Positions 25,231 to 33,885 of a stretch of DNA of 50,344 nt are shown here, one piece after another. Each line of letters opens with the position of its first letter. Within the stretch, counting starts at the first letter, position 1. The position numbers and the translations under genes were made by a program. Under the pieces are notes generated by a model. That model ran no database searches. It was not told where the DNA came from and was given only the letters and a program-made list of their open reading frames with translations. This stretch comes from an uncultured Gammaproteobacteria bacterium (lineage in GTDB: Bacteria > Pseudomonadota > Gammaproteobacteria > GCA-001735895), in contig CALJYH010000055.1 of NCBI GenBank assembly GCA_937984095.1, positions 1-50,344 of the forward strand, given 5' to 3'.

Positions 25231-26622
25231 ATGTCAACCGATGTCGATGAAATCACGTTAATTCTGTCGGGTGTAAAAATTCTGCAGGATCTCGATGTCG
25301 AGATCATCCGCGATATCGCGCGGCATACGCAAATCGAAGCGTTCGATAAAAACGAGCTGGTAATCGAGGCCGGTCAGATGGGTAGGCGCATCTACTTCAT
25401 CTTCGAAGGTAAAGTCGAGGTCCAGATTCCCGACATTCAGGGCGAAGTCAAAAGCCGAATCATGCTTAAGAAAGGCGAAGTCGTTGGCGAAATTTCGTTG
25501 TTGATTAACTCGACCTATTCCGCCGATGTTGTTGCACTATCTAAAACCACCGCGTTTTACCTCGATCAGCAACATTTTAACGAATTGGTCGAAAAGCACC
25601 CCGACTTTGCCGAAGTCATGTCACAGTTGATGACCAGCCGTATGGCACAAAACGGCGGCATCAACCGGGTCGGCAAGTACGAGTTGCGCAGCAAGCTCGG
25701 CGAGGGATCCATGGCGACCGTGTTCAACGCCTGGGACAAGGAACTGGAACGCGAAGTTGCGATCAAGATGCTGAAGTACAAGCTGGCCTTCAACGAAAAA
25801 TTTCTGGACCGCTTCGAACAGGAAGCCAAAACCATCGCCAGTTTGAACCATCCAAATATCGTCAATGTGTTCGAGGTTATCGACGAATTTTCCACGCGCT
25901 TCATTGTCATGGAAAAGCTACACGGCCAGGATCTTGCAGCGATCCTGGAAGAAAAAGGTGCATTCAGTCTCGAGCAAACGCGCGAAATCTTGTTCCAGGT
26001 CGCGAGCGCCTTGCAATACGCACACAATCATGGCGAAAAAGGAATCGTGCACCGCGATATCAAACCGTCAAATATCGTGATCGATGCCTACGGTAACATC
26101 AAGCTCACCGATTTTGGCGTTGCCGGCCCACCACAGGACAAAAAGGTTAATATCGAGGGATCACCCTCATACCTGGCCCCGGAAATCATTAACGGCGACA
26201 TGCTCGATGGTCGCACCGACATTTATGCGCTCGGAGTCATGGCGTTCCACATGTTGACCAACAGCCTGCCTTTCAGCGCAGGGACACTGGGTAAGCTATT
26301 AAAGATGCAGGTCAATCAGAAACCACCTGATATCCGTAATACCTGTCCGGAAATCGATGAAAGCCTGGCTGTATTCATCGACAGTGCGCTGTCAAAGGAT
26401 CCCGACGATCGCATTTCGGACTGGGATGAAATCCGGAAAATCCTGAAACCCTCAAGCCAGCTAAACTTGATGCTGGATCCCGACGAGCTCGCGGTGATCA
26501 TCCGTTTTCGCGATACTGCCTACCAGTTATCGGGCAGCTTCATCAACGCGATGCAAAAGTTGCTGCAGGAAGAAAACATCAACCACCAGATCGAAATACA
26601 TCGCGGCAACGACGACGAGTAA
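25231..26622 (+). CDS. Ser/Thr protein kinase with N-terminal cyclic-nucleotide-binding-like domain
   Basis: A 463-residue protein. Residues about 8-135 form a cNMP-binding fold (FEGKVEVQIP and GEISLL at 86-91). A complete eukaryotic-like kinase domain spans 150-410: glycine loop LGEGSMATV, K179, HRD 274-276, DFG 294-296 and APE 316-318. A short C-terminal region ends in a polar tail. There is no membrane segment, so it is cytoplasmic. In the phosphate-binding cassette the Arg that grips the cyclic phosphate appears replaced (STYSADV, Y96), so cAMP binding is doubtful. The kinase should be active. It faces a cyclase-TPR gene convergently (57-bp gap). Confidence 0.87.
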   Translation: MSTDVDEITLILSGVKILQDLDVEIIRDIARHTQIEAFDKNELVIEAGQMGRRIYFIFEGKVEVQIPDIQGEVKSRIMLKKGEVVGEISLLINSTYSADVVALSKTTAFYLDQQHFNELVEKHPDFAEVMSQLMTSRMAQNGGINRVGKYELRSKLGEGSMATVFNAWDKELEREVAIKMLKYKLAFNEKFLDRFEQEAKTIASLNHPNIVNVFEVIDEFSTRFIVMEKLHGQDLAAILEEKGAFSLEQTREILFQVASALQYAHNHGEKGIVHRDIKPSNIVIDAYGNIKLTDFGVAGPPQDKKVNIEGSPSYLAPEIINGDMLDGRTDIYALGVMAFHMLTNSLPFSAGTLGKLLKMQVNQKPPDIRNTCPEIDESLAVFIDSALSKDPDDRISDWDEIRKILKPSSQLNLMLDPDELAVIIRFRDTAYQLSGSFINAMQKLLQEENINHQIEIHRGNDDE

Positions 26623-26679
26623 ATCGTCATCCGGCATTTCCTGATGACTCCTTAATTGTATTGAATCAACTAATGCAGG

Positions 26680-28440
26680 CTACTCCAGGCCGCATGCCCT
26701 CAAACCGTTTAGATAGGGATCCAGACCTCCGGGATGTTTTGTCGGCAGGTTTTTTTCAAGAAAACCGATCGACAGGTCGGGTTTTGCTGCAAGCGCCTGG
26801 GCAAGGGACTGATTCGCCTCGTCAACCCGCTCGAGATTCGCCAATGCGGAAGCCTTAACGGCGTGCGACCAGTACCCCGTCGCATTGGGAATCTGCAGGG
26901 TTTGGTTGGCCCATTCCAGCGCCGCTTCGTATTCTTCGCTGAGGATATAGGTGAGCGCATGCACAATCGTGAATGCCCACATCATTGGGTCGCGAGGGCT
27001 CATCGCAACCGCCTGTTTGGTCGTGAGCTTGGATTCCTCGAGTTCTCCCGCGAGCGTCAGTGCCATCCCAAGTCCATGATAGGCCTGCGCAAAACAGGGG
27101 TTCAGTTCGATCGATTTTCGCAGCGCCCTGATTGATGCGTCATGATCACCCAGCATCATGTGAATACGGCCAATCGCAAAATACGAAATCGCATCCCTGT
27201 CATCGCATTGCAGCGCTACCTTAGCGGCAGCCATACCCTCCTGCAAGAGTGCATCCGGATCTTCTGCAGTGCCCAGAATCACGAATTGATAGCAGCAATA
27301 GGCATGGTAGGCATGAGCCGGGGCAAATTTGGGATCGGCGTCAGAGGCCCTTTTAAATAACTCCAATGCGGTCCTGACATTTTCAGTCTCGTAAGTCCAC
27401 ATGTACCACAACGCCCGCTGATAAAGCTCCCAGGCATCGAGATTATCAGGCGGCTTGTTAAGCGCCCGCTCCCGCTCGAACGCATTCAATTCAGGCTCGA
27501 GTGCCGAGGCAATAACCCGTACCATCTCATCCTGCAGATCGAAGATATCCTCCATCTCGCGATCGTAGCGTTCGGCCCAGACATGGTGGCCGGTTTCGGC
27601 ATCGATGAGCTGCACGGTCACTCGGACCCGGTTGCCCGACTTGCGCACACTGCCTTCCAGCACAAAACGGACGCCAAGCTCGCTAGCCACCTGGCGTACA
27701 TCAATTGCAGAGCCCTTGTAGGAGAAAGTGCTTTCGCGCGAAATAACCTTGAACGAACGGATCTTGGACAAGGCGGTGATCAAATCTTCGGTGATGCCGT
27801 CGCCGATAAAATCCTGGTCCGGGTCATTGCTCATATTCGTCAGAGCCAGTACGGCGATCGAGGGCATTTCAGAAGCGCGCGTTTTTTTTGCGCCAGCAGC
27901 CTTGGGCTGATCATCTTCCGGCTGCCAGTAAAACACTTGGACCGGCCGATTAATGTTTTTAAACTGCTCCTCACCACCGTCGTTAAAATCCACATCGAGC
28001 TTGCCAAGGACCTGTTCGTGAACCGACGTGGAAATGCAGATACCTCCTTCGGGTGCCGCGGCTTCAAGCCGGGCCGCGAGATTGACGCCATCGCCAAATA
28101 CTTCGCCGCGGTCTTCGATGACATCACCGATATTAATGCCGATACGAATCTGGACCTTCTTATCGTCGTCAACCTGGTGATTTTTACGGGCCATCTCGCG
28201 CTGGATATCGACAGCCGTGTTAACGGCGCTGACCGCGCTGGAAAATTCCGCCAGGATCGCATCACCTGAGTAGCGCAGGACCTTGCCGCCCGTTTTTGAG
28301 ATCTGCTGGCTGGCGTAGTCCAGCACCTCCATGACCTGCCGGTGTGTGCCCTCCTCATCGCCACCCGTCAGGCGCGAATAACCAGCGACATCGGTATATA
28401 GAATCGCGGTAAGCTTGCGATTGAGTGAATCAGGTGGCAT
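26680..28440 (-). CDS. Class III nucleotide cyclase with TolB-like/TPR C-terminal region
   Basis: A 586-residue protein. The N-terminal cyclase domain (about residues 8-170) has both metal aspartates (LYTDVAGYS, D17; YSGDAIL, D60) and GVNLAARLE with the catalytic Asn/Arg. The middle part (about 205-330) has the IAVLALTNMSNDPDQDFIGDGITEDLI pattern of FlgO/TolB-like cyclase-associated domains. The C-terminal 250 residues are TPR-like helical repeats for protein contacts. ATG 28440 is preferred over the hydrophobic extension from 28500. The start separates this gene from the divergent permease by under 100 bp. Likely product: cAMP. Confidence 0.87.
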   Translation of the reverse strand: MPPDSLNRKLTAILYTDVAGYSRLTGGDEEGTHRQVMEVLDYASQQISKTGGKVLRYSGDAILAEFSSAVSAVNTAVDIQREMARKNHQVDDDKKVQIRIGINIGDVIEDRGEVFGDGVNLAARLEAAAPEGGICISTSVHEQVLGKLDVDFNDGGEEQFKNINRPVQVFYWQPEDDQPKAAGAKKTRASEMPSIAVLALTNMSNDPDQDFIGDGITEDLITALSKIRSFKVISRESTFSYKGSAIDVRQVASELGVRFVLEGSVRKSGNRVRVTVQLIDAETGHHVWAERYDREMEDIFDLQDEMVRVIASALEPELNAFERERALNKPPDNLDAWELYQRALWYMWTYETENVRTALELFKRASDADPKFAPAHAYHAYCCYQFVILGTAEDPDALLQEGMAAAKVALQCDDRDAISYFAIGRIHMMLGDHDASIRALRKSIELNPCFAQAYHGLGMALTLAGELEESKLTTKQAVAMSPRDPMMWAFTIVHALTYILSEEYEAALEWANQTLQIPNATGYWSHAVKASALANLERVDEANQSLAQALAAKPDLSIGFLEKNLPTKHPGGLDPYLNGLRACGLE

Positions 28441-28528
28441 CGAATTCCGTGAAATTACACTAGCTTTCTTGGTTTCGAAAATCAGTATAAAGAGCACCAA
28501 GCCGAAGTCCAGCCAAAATGGTTAATGC

Positions 28529-29911
28529 TTGAGTCATGTTTCGAGTAATATTGGCGGCCATTTTATAATCAATACTGGAACCGAGATCAACGAACCGAAC
28601 AGCCCCATACGGCCGAAGATAGCCGGGATTTTAATTCTGTCGATGGTCGTTATTACGATCCTCGTGGGATTGAAGTTAGTCGGTCCTGACTCCAGTCTTT
28701 TATTGATCGCCGGTATCACCTCGTGGTTGGCGGCATTACTATTGTTTGTCGACACCTCACGCGTGCTCAAGATCCAGGTTTCGCTCATCTTGTTAATCGG
28801 TATCGCCATGATTGTCTACGCACAGCAACACTCGGTGCTAGTGAACACGAATGCATTGATCAGCGCGAATACCGGCCTGATGACGATGATCGCGGCAGTC
28901 GGTTTTCTGCGCCTGGTGGTGATTCCCGAAACCGAGTACGAAGAAACCTTACCCGTAGGCAGAAAGGCGTTTCTGCAAACCATTCTCGGGCTTAATATTT
29001 CGAGCTCGGTCATCAATATTTCGGCACCGATCCTGATTTCAGATCGTATCCATCGCAGGCACCCCCTGGATCGTTTCACTGCTCAGAGCTTTACCCGGAT
29101 TTTTTGTGGCGTCTCCAGCTGGTCGCCCTTTTTCGCCGCCATGGCGGTGGTGTTAACTTATGTCAGCGATGCGAGCCTGCTGTGGATTATCGTGGCTGGA
29201 TTTCCGTTCATGTTGATTGGTTTTATCGGCGTTTATTTCGAAGCCCGCATCCGCTATCCAAATGAGTTGGAATCTTTTGTTGGTTACCCGACCCATCTGA
29301 GTGCGCTCAAGATTCCGGCAATCTTGATTATCACCGTGGTATTGATATCGCTACTGCTGCCGACTACCCCGATCCTGATGCTGATTGCAATCAGCGCGCT
29401 ACTGGTGACCTGCTCGGTCCTCATTCCGCGTCATGGGATGATCGGTTCGATCGAACGACTTAAAACTTACGTTACCAGTGGATTGCCCAGAATCGTCAAC
29501 GAATTGTGCCTGTTCCTCGCGGCGGGAGTGCTCGCCGGGGGCATTTCGGCCCTGATTACGCACGGCGTTGTTGAAAACCCCTTCAGCCAGTTTGATGCCA
29601 TCACCGCAGCCGAGGTACTGGCCATCATGCTGTTGTGCGCATTCTGCGGGATTCATCCGATTATCATGATATCGAGCTTCGCACCGATGATCATGACGCT
29701 GAATCCCGATCCCAACCTGCTCGCGGCGACCTTCCTGTTCGCCTGGCATCTCGGCACCTGCTCGAATCCCCTGTCCGGTACCAACCTGGTGTTTCAGGGT
29801 CGTTATGGCATACCTGGCTGGAAACTTGCCTTCTGGAACTGGCCTTACGCAATCGTAATGCTGGTTATCGGCGTGTTCTGGTTGCAAATCGTCGCGCAAG
29901 CTTTTCCCTGA
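28529..29911 (+). CDS. Polytopic permease of the ion-transporter type
   Basis: A 460-residue inner-membrane protein with about 11-12 hydrophobic segments after a short polar N terminus. The late CSNPLSGTNLVFQGRYGIPGWKLAFWNW stretch and the SWSPFFAAMAVVL segment recall IT-superfamily carriers (CitM/DASS/TRAP large subunit), which move carboxylates or anions. The substrate is unknown. The start is TTG at 28529, with no ATG before the first membrane span, so the N terminus is uncertain. It is divergent from the cyclase-TPR gene. Confidence 0.72.
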   Translation: MSHVSSNIGGHFIINTGTEINEPNSPIRPKIAGILILSMVVITILVGLKLVGPDSSLLLIAGITSWLAALLLFVDTSRVLKIQVSLILLIGIAMIVYAQQHSVLVNTNALISANTGLMTMIAAVGFLRLVVIPETEYEETLPVGRKAFLQTILGLNISSSVINISAPILISDRIHRRHPLDRFTAQSFTRIFCGVSSWSPFFAAMAVVLTYVSDASLLWIIVAGFPFMLIGFIGVYFEARIRYPNELESFVGYPTHLSALKIPAILIITVVLISLLLPTTPILMLIAISALLVTCSVLIPRHGMIGSIERLKTYVTSGLPRIVNELCLFLAAGVLAGGISALITHGVVENPFSQFDAITAAEVLAIMLLCAFCGIHPIIMISSFAPMIMTLNPDPNLLAATFLFAWHLGTCSNPLSGTNLVFQGRYGIPGWKLAFWNWPYAIVMLVIGVFWLQIVAQAFP

Positions 29912-29912
29912 G

Positions 29913-30575
29913 TCACCTGATTATCAACATTGAAGGATCCGGGCAATTTTGCTTGAAGAATTCCAGATCGGCCGGGCGCACTACCCCGGGATAGTCTCCG
30001 TGAAATTCCTGTATGTCCTGAATCAACTGAAAATGGAGGTGCGGGGTCCAGTTACCGTTAACCGGTCGCGGTCCAATTTCAGCAATTTTTTCACCGCTGA
30101 CAACAGGTTTACCATCGTAGAGTCCCTCAAGCGAGGCCTCTGCCAGATGTCCGTACAGACTATGAAATTCAAAATCATTTAGACAGTGTCGCAGGATAAT
30201 GACCGGACCATAGTCGCCGCCCACCTGCCGGTTGGCAAAACTCTGCACCTCCCCGTCAAGTGGTGCAAATATCGGTGTTGCGGAAGGCATGAAAACATCG
30301 ACGCCAATGTGGATACAGCGCTCCTCGTCTCCCTGGAACAGTTCGGTGTCCCGGTAGACCGAGCGATTTTCCAGGTAGCCGCCCACTCCAGCTATTGCCC
30401 CGGCATCATCAATCTTGCTAAACACTTCAGCATCGATTTCGGTTTCGTTCAAACTTTGAAAGGTATTGTTGGTACTCGACAATTCCATGTAAACGGTATT
30501 TCCAGCCGTTAAAACAGGCTCGAACATAGGAACAAACACTTCTCGATTGGTCTTTATGAAATCAGCAAATTTCAT
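29913..30575 (-). CDS. M23-family (LytM-like) metallopeptidase-domain protein
   Basis: A 220-residue protein with an LytM/M23 fold. Zinc ligands appear as HIGVDVFMP (H and D) and a C-terminal HLHFQL. The intermediate HSLYGHLAE completes the usual HxH pair. It has no clear signal peptide, so if it cuts peptidoglycan its export route is unclear. It may instead be a cytoplasmic peptidase-like protein. ATG 30575 follows GAGGACAATTG, which holds the ribosome site. The gene ends 2 bp from the convergent permease stop. Confidence 0.8.
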   Translation of the reverse strand: MKFADFIKTNREVFVPMFEPVLTAGNTVYMELSSTNNTFQSLNETEIDAEVFSKIDDAGAIAGVGGYLENRSVYRDTELFQGDEERCIHIGVDVFMPSATPIFAPLDGEVQSFANRQVGGDYGPVIILRHCLNDFEFHSLYGHLAEASLEGLYDGKPVVSGEKIAEIGPRPVNGNWTPHLHFQLIQDIQEFHGDYPGVVRPADLEFFKQNCPDPSMLIIR

Positions 30576-30607
30576 CAATTGTCCTCGTCATCCCCGCATC
30601 TTGAGTG

Positions 30608-31279
30608 TCAGGTCCACGCGAAATAAGGTTGCTCATAATGTAGCACGCGAGTACTTCTGCCCAGTAACGCAACCTCGCGAAACTGGTAAGCGATTACGGC
30701 GCTGGGCGCGGCAAACCAGTCGTCACCCAGCGGCATTTTCAGTACCGGATGCTCACTTTCCTCAGTCGATTCAAGTATTGGCGCGTCTTCCCGCGACAAT
30801 TCACGTAACGGGATACGATGAATCTGGGCGACTTCATCGGGATTCGGAATTAAATCGACATCCCTTCCACCCCAGACCACCACCGGCGTAATAACAAAAC
30901 CTGAGCGTGTCGCGTAATCATCCAGGCGGCCGAGCACTTTGCTGACATCCAGGTTTAATCCGACCTCCTCCTCGAGTTCGCGTAATGCCGCCTGTTCGAC
31001 GGTTTCACCCTGGTCCAGTCTGCCGCCGGGATAAGCACGCTGTCCGGCGTGGCTGGAAAGTGTCGCGGCACGTGTTGTCAGAATGAAAGCGGCCTGATCA
31101 CAGTTCTCAGCCAGATGGGGAATATTCCCCATATCGGCCGGTTCGCTGCACTCTACGAGCGTAAACGCAACCGCCGCATGCTTCAAACCAGCGCGGTCCA
31201 GCTCGGATACATCATGCTGATTCAGATTCCGTGAAATCAGCTCACGCAGGGATTGATCGAATTTATAGCTTGAATCCAT
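30608..31279 (-). CDS. NUDIX hydrolase (CoA pyrophosphatase-like)
   Basis: A 223-residue NUDIX enzyme. The NUDIX box is GGRLDQGETVEQAALRELEE followed by EVGLN, with all key glutamates present. The SSHAGQRAYPGGR segment before it is typical of CoA-diphosphatase-type (NUDT7/YeaB-like) members, which hydrolyse CoA or its derivatives. The ribosome site is weak. It shares the strand with the M23 gene (32-bp gap). Confidence 0.87.
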   Translation of the reverse strand: MDSSYKFDQSLRELISRNLNQHDVSELDRAGLKHAAVAFTLVECSEPADMGNIPHLAENCDQAAFILTTRAATLSSHAGQRAYPGGRLDQGETVEQAALRELEEEVGLNLDVSKVLGRLDDYATRSGFVITPVVVWGGRDVDLIPNPDEVAQIHRIPLRELSREDAPILESTEESEHPVLKMPLGDDWFAAPSAVIAYQFREVALLGRSTRVLHYEQPYFAWT

Positions 31280-31344
31280 TGATATAGTGTCTTAATCGCT
31301 GATCCGAGAATCGGCCTCAAATATGCCATAACCAGAAAAATTTA

Positions 31345-31356
31345 ACCCATTTGGGT
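31345..31356. promoter_or_regulatory. Candidate operator ACCCA-TT-TGGGT
   Basis: A perfect 12-bp palindrome in the 31280-31618 non-coding region, 65 bp upstream of the NUDIX start on the minus strand. A similar ACCCAAAT/TTGGGT-type symmetry occurs upstream of soxX and of tusA. Confidence 0.35.
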
Positions 31357-31478
31357 GATGTTTTGCCTGCGAATACAGAGGATACTCCTTGCCGTTAAGT
31401 AACAAAATCGCACTTTTCAAATGGATAATGTCAAATTATTCATTAAGAAAAGGTGATTTTTTGTTTGGTTAAGACCTC

Positions 31479-31609
31479 GGGGCAGGTGTTCGTTGGTTCA
31501 ATAACGGTGATCCTGGCCCTGATCTGAGAATGCTTCGGATTAGCAACTCTCAGTAACTTACGATTTAATCGCGCAATGTTTTGCGGGCCTCTTCGGGGGC
31601 CTTTTTTTT
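31479..31609 (+). ncRNA. Candidate small RNA ending in an intrinsic terminator
   Basis: The gap 31280-31618 has no gene but a strong plus-strand terminator at its end. Upstream lie two further hairpins: GGGGCAGG (31479-31486) with CCTGGCCCT (31512-31520), and CTGAGA (31524-31529) with TCTCAG (31548-31553) enclosing TGCT/AGCA. No plus-strand gene lies near enough upstream to explain the terminator, so a local small RNA is the simplest reading. A GATAAT at 31424-31429 could be its -10 box. The 5' end is unproven and the -35 match is poor. Confidence 0.45.
31585..31609 (+). terminator. Orphan plus-strand Rho-independent terminator
   Basis: The stem GGCCTC (31586-31591) and GGGGCC (31596-31601) with a UUCG-type tetraloop is followed by eight T residues (31602-31609). 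On the minus strand no T-run follows the stem, so it does not serve srkA, whose stop lies 10 bp away. Confidence 0.8.
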
Positions 31610-31618
31610 GCCTCGAGT

Positions 31619-32662
31619 TTATATGTCGGGCATGGTTATCGGCTCTTGCTGCAAACCGGTCAGCAATTCCTTGAGCTCGAGGATGTATTCCGACCAGTAA
31701 CGTTCGGTATTGAACCACGGAAAGGCGAGTGGAAAAGCTGGATCGTCCCAGCGTCGGGCCAGCCAGGCGCTAAAATAAAGCACGCGCATCGCGCGCAACG
31801 GCTCGATCAGTTTAAGCTCGCGCACATCAAAAGGCTGAAACATTTCATAACCCTCGATGATCTCCAGTAGCTGGCGCTGCTGATTAGGAATATCGCCAGA
31901 TAGAAGCATCCATAAATCCTGAATTGCGGGTCCGCTAATGGCGTCGTCGAAGTCGACGAAATGAGGGCAGTCGTCGCGCCACAAAACATTACCGCTATGG
32001 CAGTCACCGTGCAACGTGATTTGCTGATAGGGTTCGACGTCCGGTCGCCGTGCCTGTATGGCAGACAGAATCTCGCTGGTAATCGCGCGGTACGCCGCTT
32101 CGAGATCTGACGGTATGAATCCGGCCTCCAACAGATAGTTCACATTTTCACTGGCTCGATCGACCGACATCCGGATGCGATGCTCAAATCGAAATCCTTG
32201 CCCAACTGCATGAATACGGCCGATGAATCTTCCCATGAGATGTAAATGATCGAGGTTATCGAATTCCGGCGCACGACCACCCTGGCGCGGATAGATTGCA
32301 AACCAGAAGTCGTCATGGCTACCGAGAGTCGGATACTCCGCGTCAGAACCTATCACCAACGGCGGTACCACCGGAATTTCATGATCGAACAGAAACTGGG
32401 TAAAGCGATGCTCTTCGTCGATCTGCGACATACTCCAGCGGTTGGGTCGATAGAACTTGACGATGACCGGGTCTTCATCTTCGATGCCTACCTGGTAGAC
32501 CCGATTTTCATAGCTATTTAAGGCCAGAATGCGGGCATCGCTGAGCCTGCCGGTGGTTTCAACCGCAGCAATCACATGATCAGGGGTCAATCGCGTATAG
32601 GGATGGCTCAGGGCCGCTTCAGCAGGCTCTGGATGATCGTTATGTTTTCCGGCGAATCCCAT
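31619..32662 (-). CDS. srkA: SrkA-type stress-response Ser/Thr kinase (YihE/RdoA family)
   Basis: A 347-residue APH/choline-kinase-like protein of the SrkA (YihE/RdoA) family. The catalytic loop is HGDCHSGNVLW and the metal site is FVDFDDA. The N-terminal YENRVYQVGIEDEDPVIVKFYRP segment carries the nucleotide-binding lysine. E. coli SrkA (328 residues) dampens stress-induced death and functions with DsbA-related envelope stress. ATG 32662 has GGAG 10 bp upstream. Its first codons overlap out of frame with the TlpA remnant upstream. Confidence 0.9.
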   Translation of the reverse strand: MGFAGKHNDHPEPAEAALSHPYTRLTPDHVIAAVETTGRLSDARILALNSYENRVYQVGIEDEDPVIVKFYRPNRWSMSQIDEEHRFTQFLFDHEIPVVPPLVIGSDAEYPTLGSHDDFWFAIYPRQGGRAPEFDNLDHLHLMGRFIGRIHAVGQGFRFEHRIRMSVDRASENVNYLLEAGFIPSDLEAAYRAITSEILSAIQARRPDVEPYQQITLHGDCHSGNVLWRDDCPHFVDFDDAISGPAIQDLWMLLSGDIPNQQRQLLEIIEGYEMFQPFDVRELKLIEPLRAMRVLYFSAWLARRWDDPAFPLAFPWFNTERYWSEYILELKELLTGLQQEPITMPDI

Positions 32663-32844
32663 TCCAGTGCTCCAGAATATGCATGGCGAGTTTGGCCGTT
32701 TTGATCGACCAGGTAACTCGAAGGATATATGTAGACCCTCCGGGCGTTCGACACTATACCCTCAAAATCCATCAAAAGGGGTAACTCAATTTGTAACCAT
32801 TGATTAAATATCGTGTTGCGAGCCGAAACCGGAATCGCGGGAAA
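32608..32844 (-). pseudogene. Remnant of a TlpA-like thioredoxin-fold protein
   Basis: A minus-strand frame, open from a stop at 32845-32847 to a TGA at 32608, reads a typical TlpA-family C terminus: PLLMDFEG, VYIYPSSYLVDQNGQT with the cis-Pro equivalent, and YSGALEWDSPENI. The N-terminal half with the CXXC redox site is missing. The only in-frame ATG (32772) would give 54 residues. It lies just after the intact alpha/beta hydrolase (stop 32855) and overlaps the start of srkA. It looks like a truncated gene, left by deletion. Confidence 0.7.
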
Positions 32845-32854
32845 CTATTCGGGA

Positions 32855-33637
32855 TTACTCCAGTTGATCCAGCCAGTCTGCAACCGCGCCCACCAGCGCA
32901 TCACCCTGATCGGTGAAATAGTGATTCGCACCCGGCAACACTATCTGTTGCGAGTTTGCGTGTCCAGCCTTGTCGATCATTGCCTTGCGCCCAGGCGCCA
33001 GGCGGATCACCGCCGGGTATTCGTCGGCACCGTACAAATCCAGTACCGGTACGTGCATCCAGTCGAGCGGAAAAGGCTGATGCATGGGTTGCTTATAATC
33101 GGTTGCGCCCATGCCAAGACCGATAAATGCGTCGATGGAGCGGTCGTTTTTGGTCCTGATCCAGTCCATCGCCATGTGCACACCGCAACTGTGGGCCAGC
33201 AATACAACTTTTTGGAAACCGTTATCGCGCAAATACTTGATGCCTGCTTCAATTCGGGGGTGCGCATGGTGAAAGATGGGAACGTAATCGTAGTATTTGG
33301 CGTCTTTTTCAAGCACCGGCATCTGTAAAGATAGCGTGCTGTACCCGCGCTCGACCAGTCCCACGCGCAGCGGGCTTATCGTATCCGCCCAGTCCGGGTG
33401 AAAGCCGCGGCCGTGCAAGATCACGATGGCCGCGCTGGAATCTTCAGCCTCGGTGTAAATACTTAAGAATTCGCGCCCGTCAGCCTCGAGCCAGACGGGA
33501 TCACCATCCAGGATAACGTCGACGATTTCATCGGCTAAGCGTTCTTCACGCGCAAAGTCCGGCTCGGACGCGACCGCCTGCCCCAGGAAGAACAGGAATA
33601 CCAGCAGGTATGGCCTGACCAGCGCTTTAACGCTCAT
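32855..33637 (-). CDS. Exported alpha/beta hydrolase (DUF3530-like), left paralogue
   Basis: A 260-residue protein with a signal peptide (residues 1-23, ending AVA). HGRGFHPDW forms the oxyanion loop and LLAHSCGVHM the nucleophile elbow (Ser, in AHSCG). DLYGADEYPAV carries the probable acid, and the late PGANHYF the His. It resembles DUF3530-type alpha/beta hydrolases and has a clear paralogue at 47723-48520, on the far side of the sulfur region. The first codons overlap the small gene upstream. The substrate is unknown, and a periplasmic esterase or lipase-like function is likely. Confidence 0.82.
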   Translation of the reverse strand: MSVKALVRPYLLVFLFFLGQAVASEPDFAREERLADEIVDVILDGDPVWLEADGREFLSIYTEAEDSSAAIVILHGRGFHPDWADTISPLRVGLVERGYSTLSLQMPVLEKDAKYYDYVPIFHHAHPRIEAGIKYLRDNGFQKVVLLAHSCGVHMAMDWIRTKNDRSIDAFIGLGMGATDYKQPMHQPFPLDWMHVPVLDLYGADEYPAVIRLAPGRKAMIDKAGHANSQQIVLPGANHYFTDQGDALVGAVADWLDQLE

Positions 33638-33866
33638 GTTCCATCAGTACCGGCTTTTCACGTTTTTCGAGCAATTGCTCCTCAGCGGATAACTGGTTAT
33701 CTGCAAACATGACCTTGTAACTGAAACCATCGCCGGCCTGCTCTGAACGCAGCTTCTTGGCCTCGGTTTTAGCGTCGCGGAAAGCCTCGAATACTTCCAG
33801 CAGCTCAAGACCCTTTACCAGATCGATACTGTCACGAGAGCTAATTTTGAAAAGATAATATGGCAT
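33627..33866 (-). CDS. Small uncharacterised cytoplasmic protein
   Basis: A 79-residue soluble protein rich in charged residues, with no signal peptide. It starts MPYYLFKISSRD and ends in a Lys/Glu-rich tail (EQLLEKREKPVLMEHE). The family is unknown to me. It overlaps the alpha/beta hydrolase start by 11 bp and follows the DsrE-like gene by 19 bp. It thus belongs to the left minus-strand sulfur operon, which suggests a sulfur-related role. Confidence 0.65.
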   Translation of the reverse strand: MPYYLFKISSRDSIDLVKGLELLEVFEAFRDAKTEAKKLRSEQAGDGFSYKVMFADNQLSAEEQLLEKREKPVLMEHER

Positions 33867-33885
33867 GATTTAACCTGGCGCTGAA

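Noticed and set aside
26627..26649. Possible convergent terminator GTCATC/GATGAC between kinase and cyclase genes
   Set aside because: Only a 6-bp stem with an 11-nt loop and no T-run on either strand.
31443..31718. 91-residue minus-strand frame over the candidate small RNA and srkA end
   Set aside because: It crosses the terminator stem and the srkA 3' end in another frame and shows no protein-like composition.
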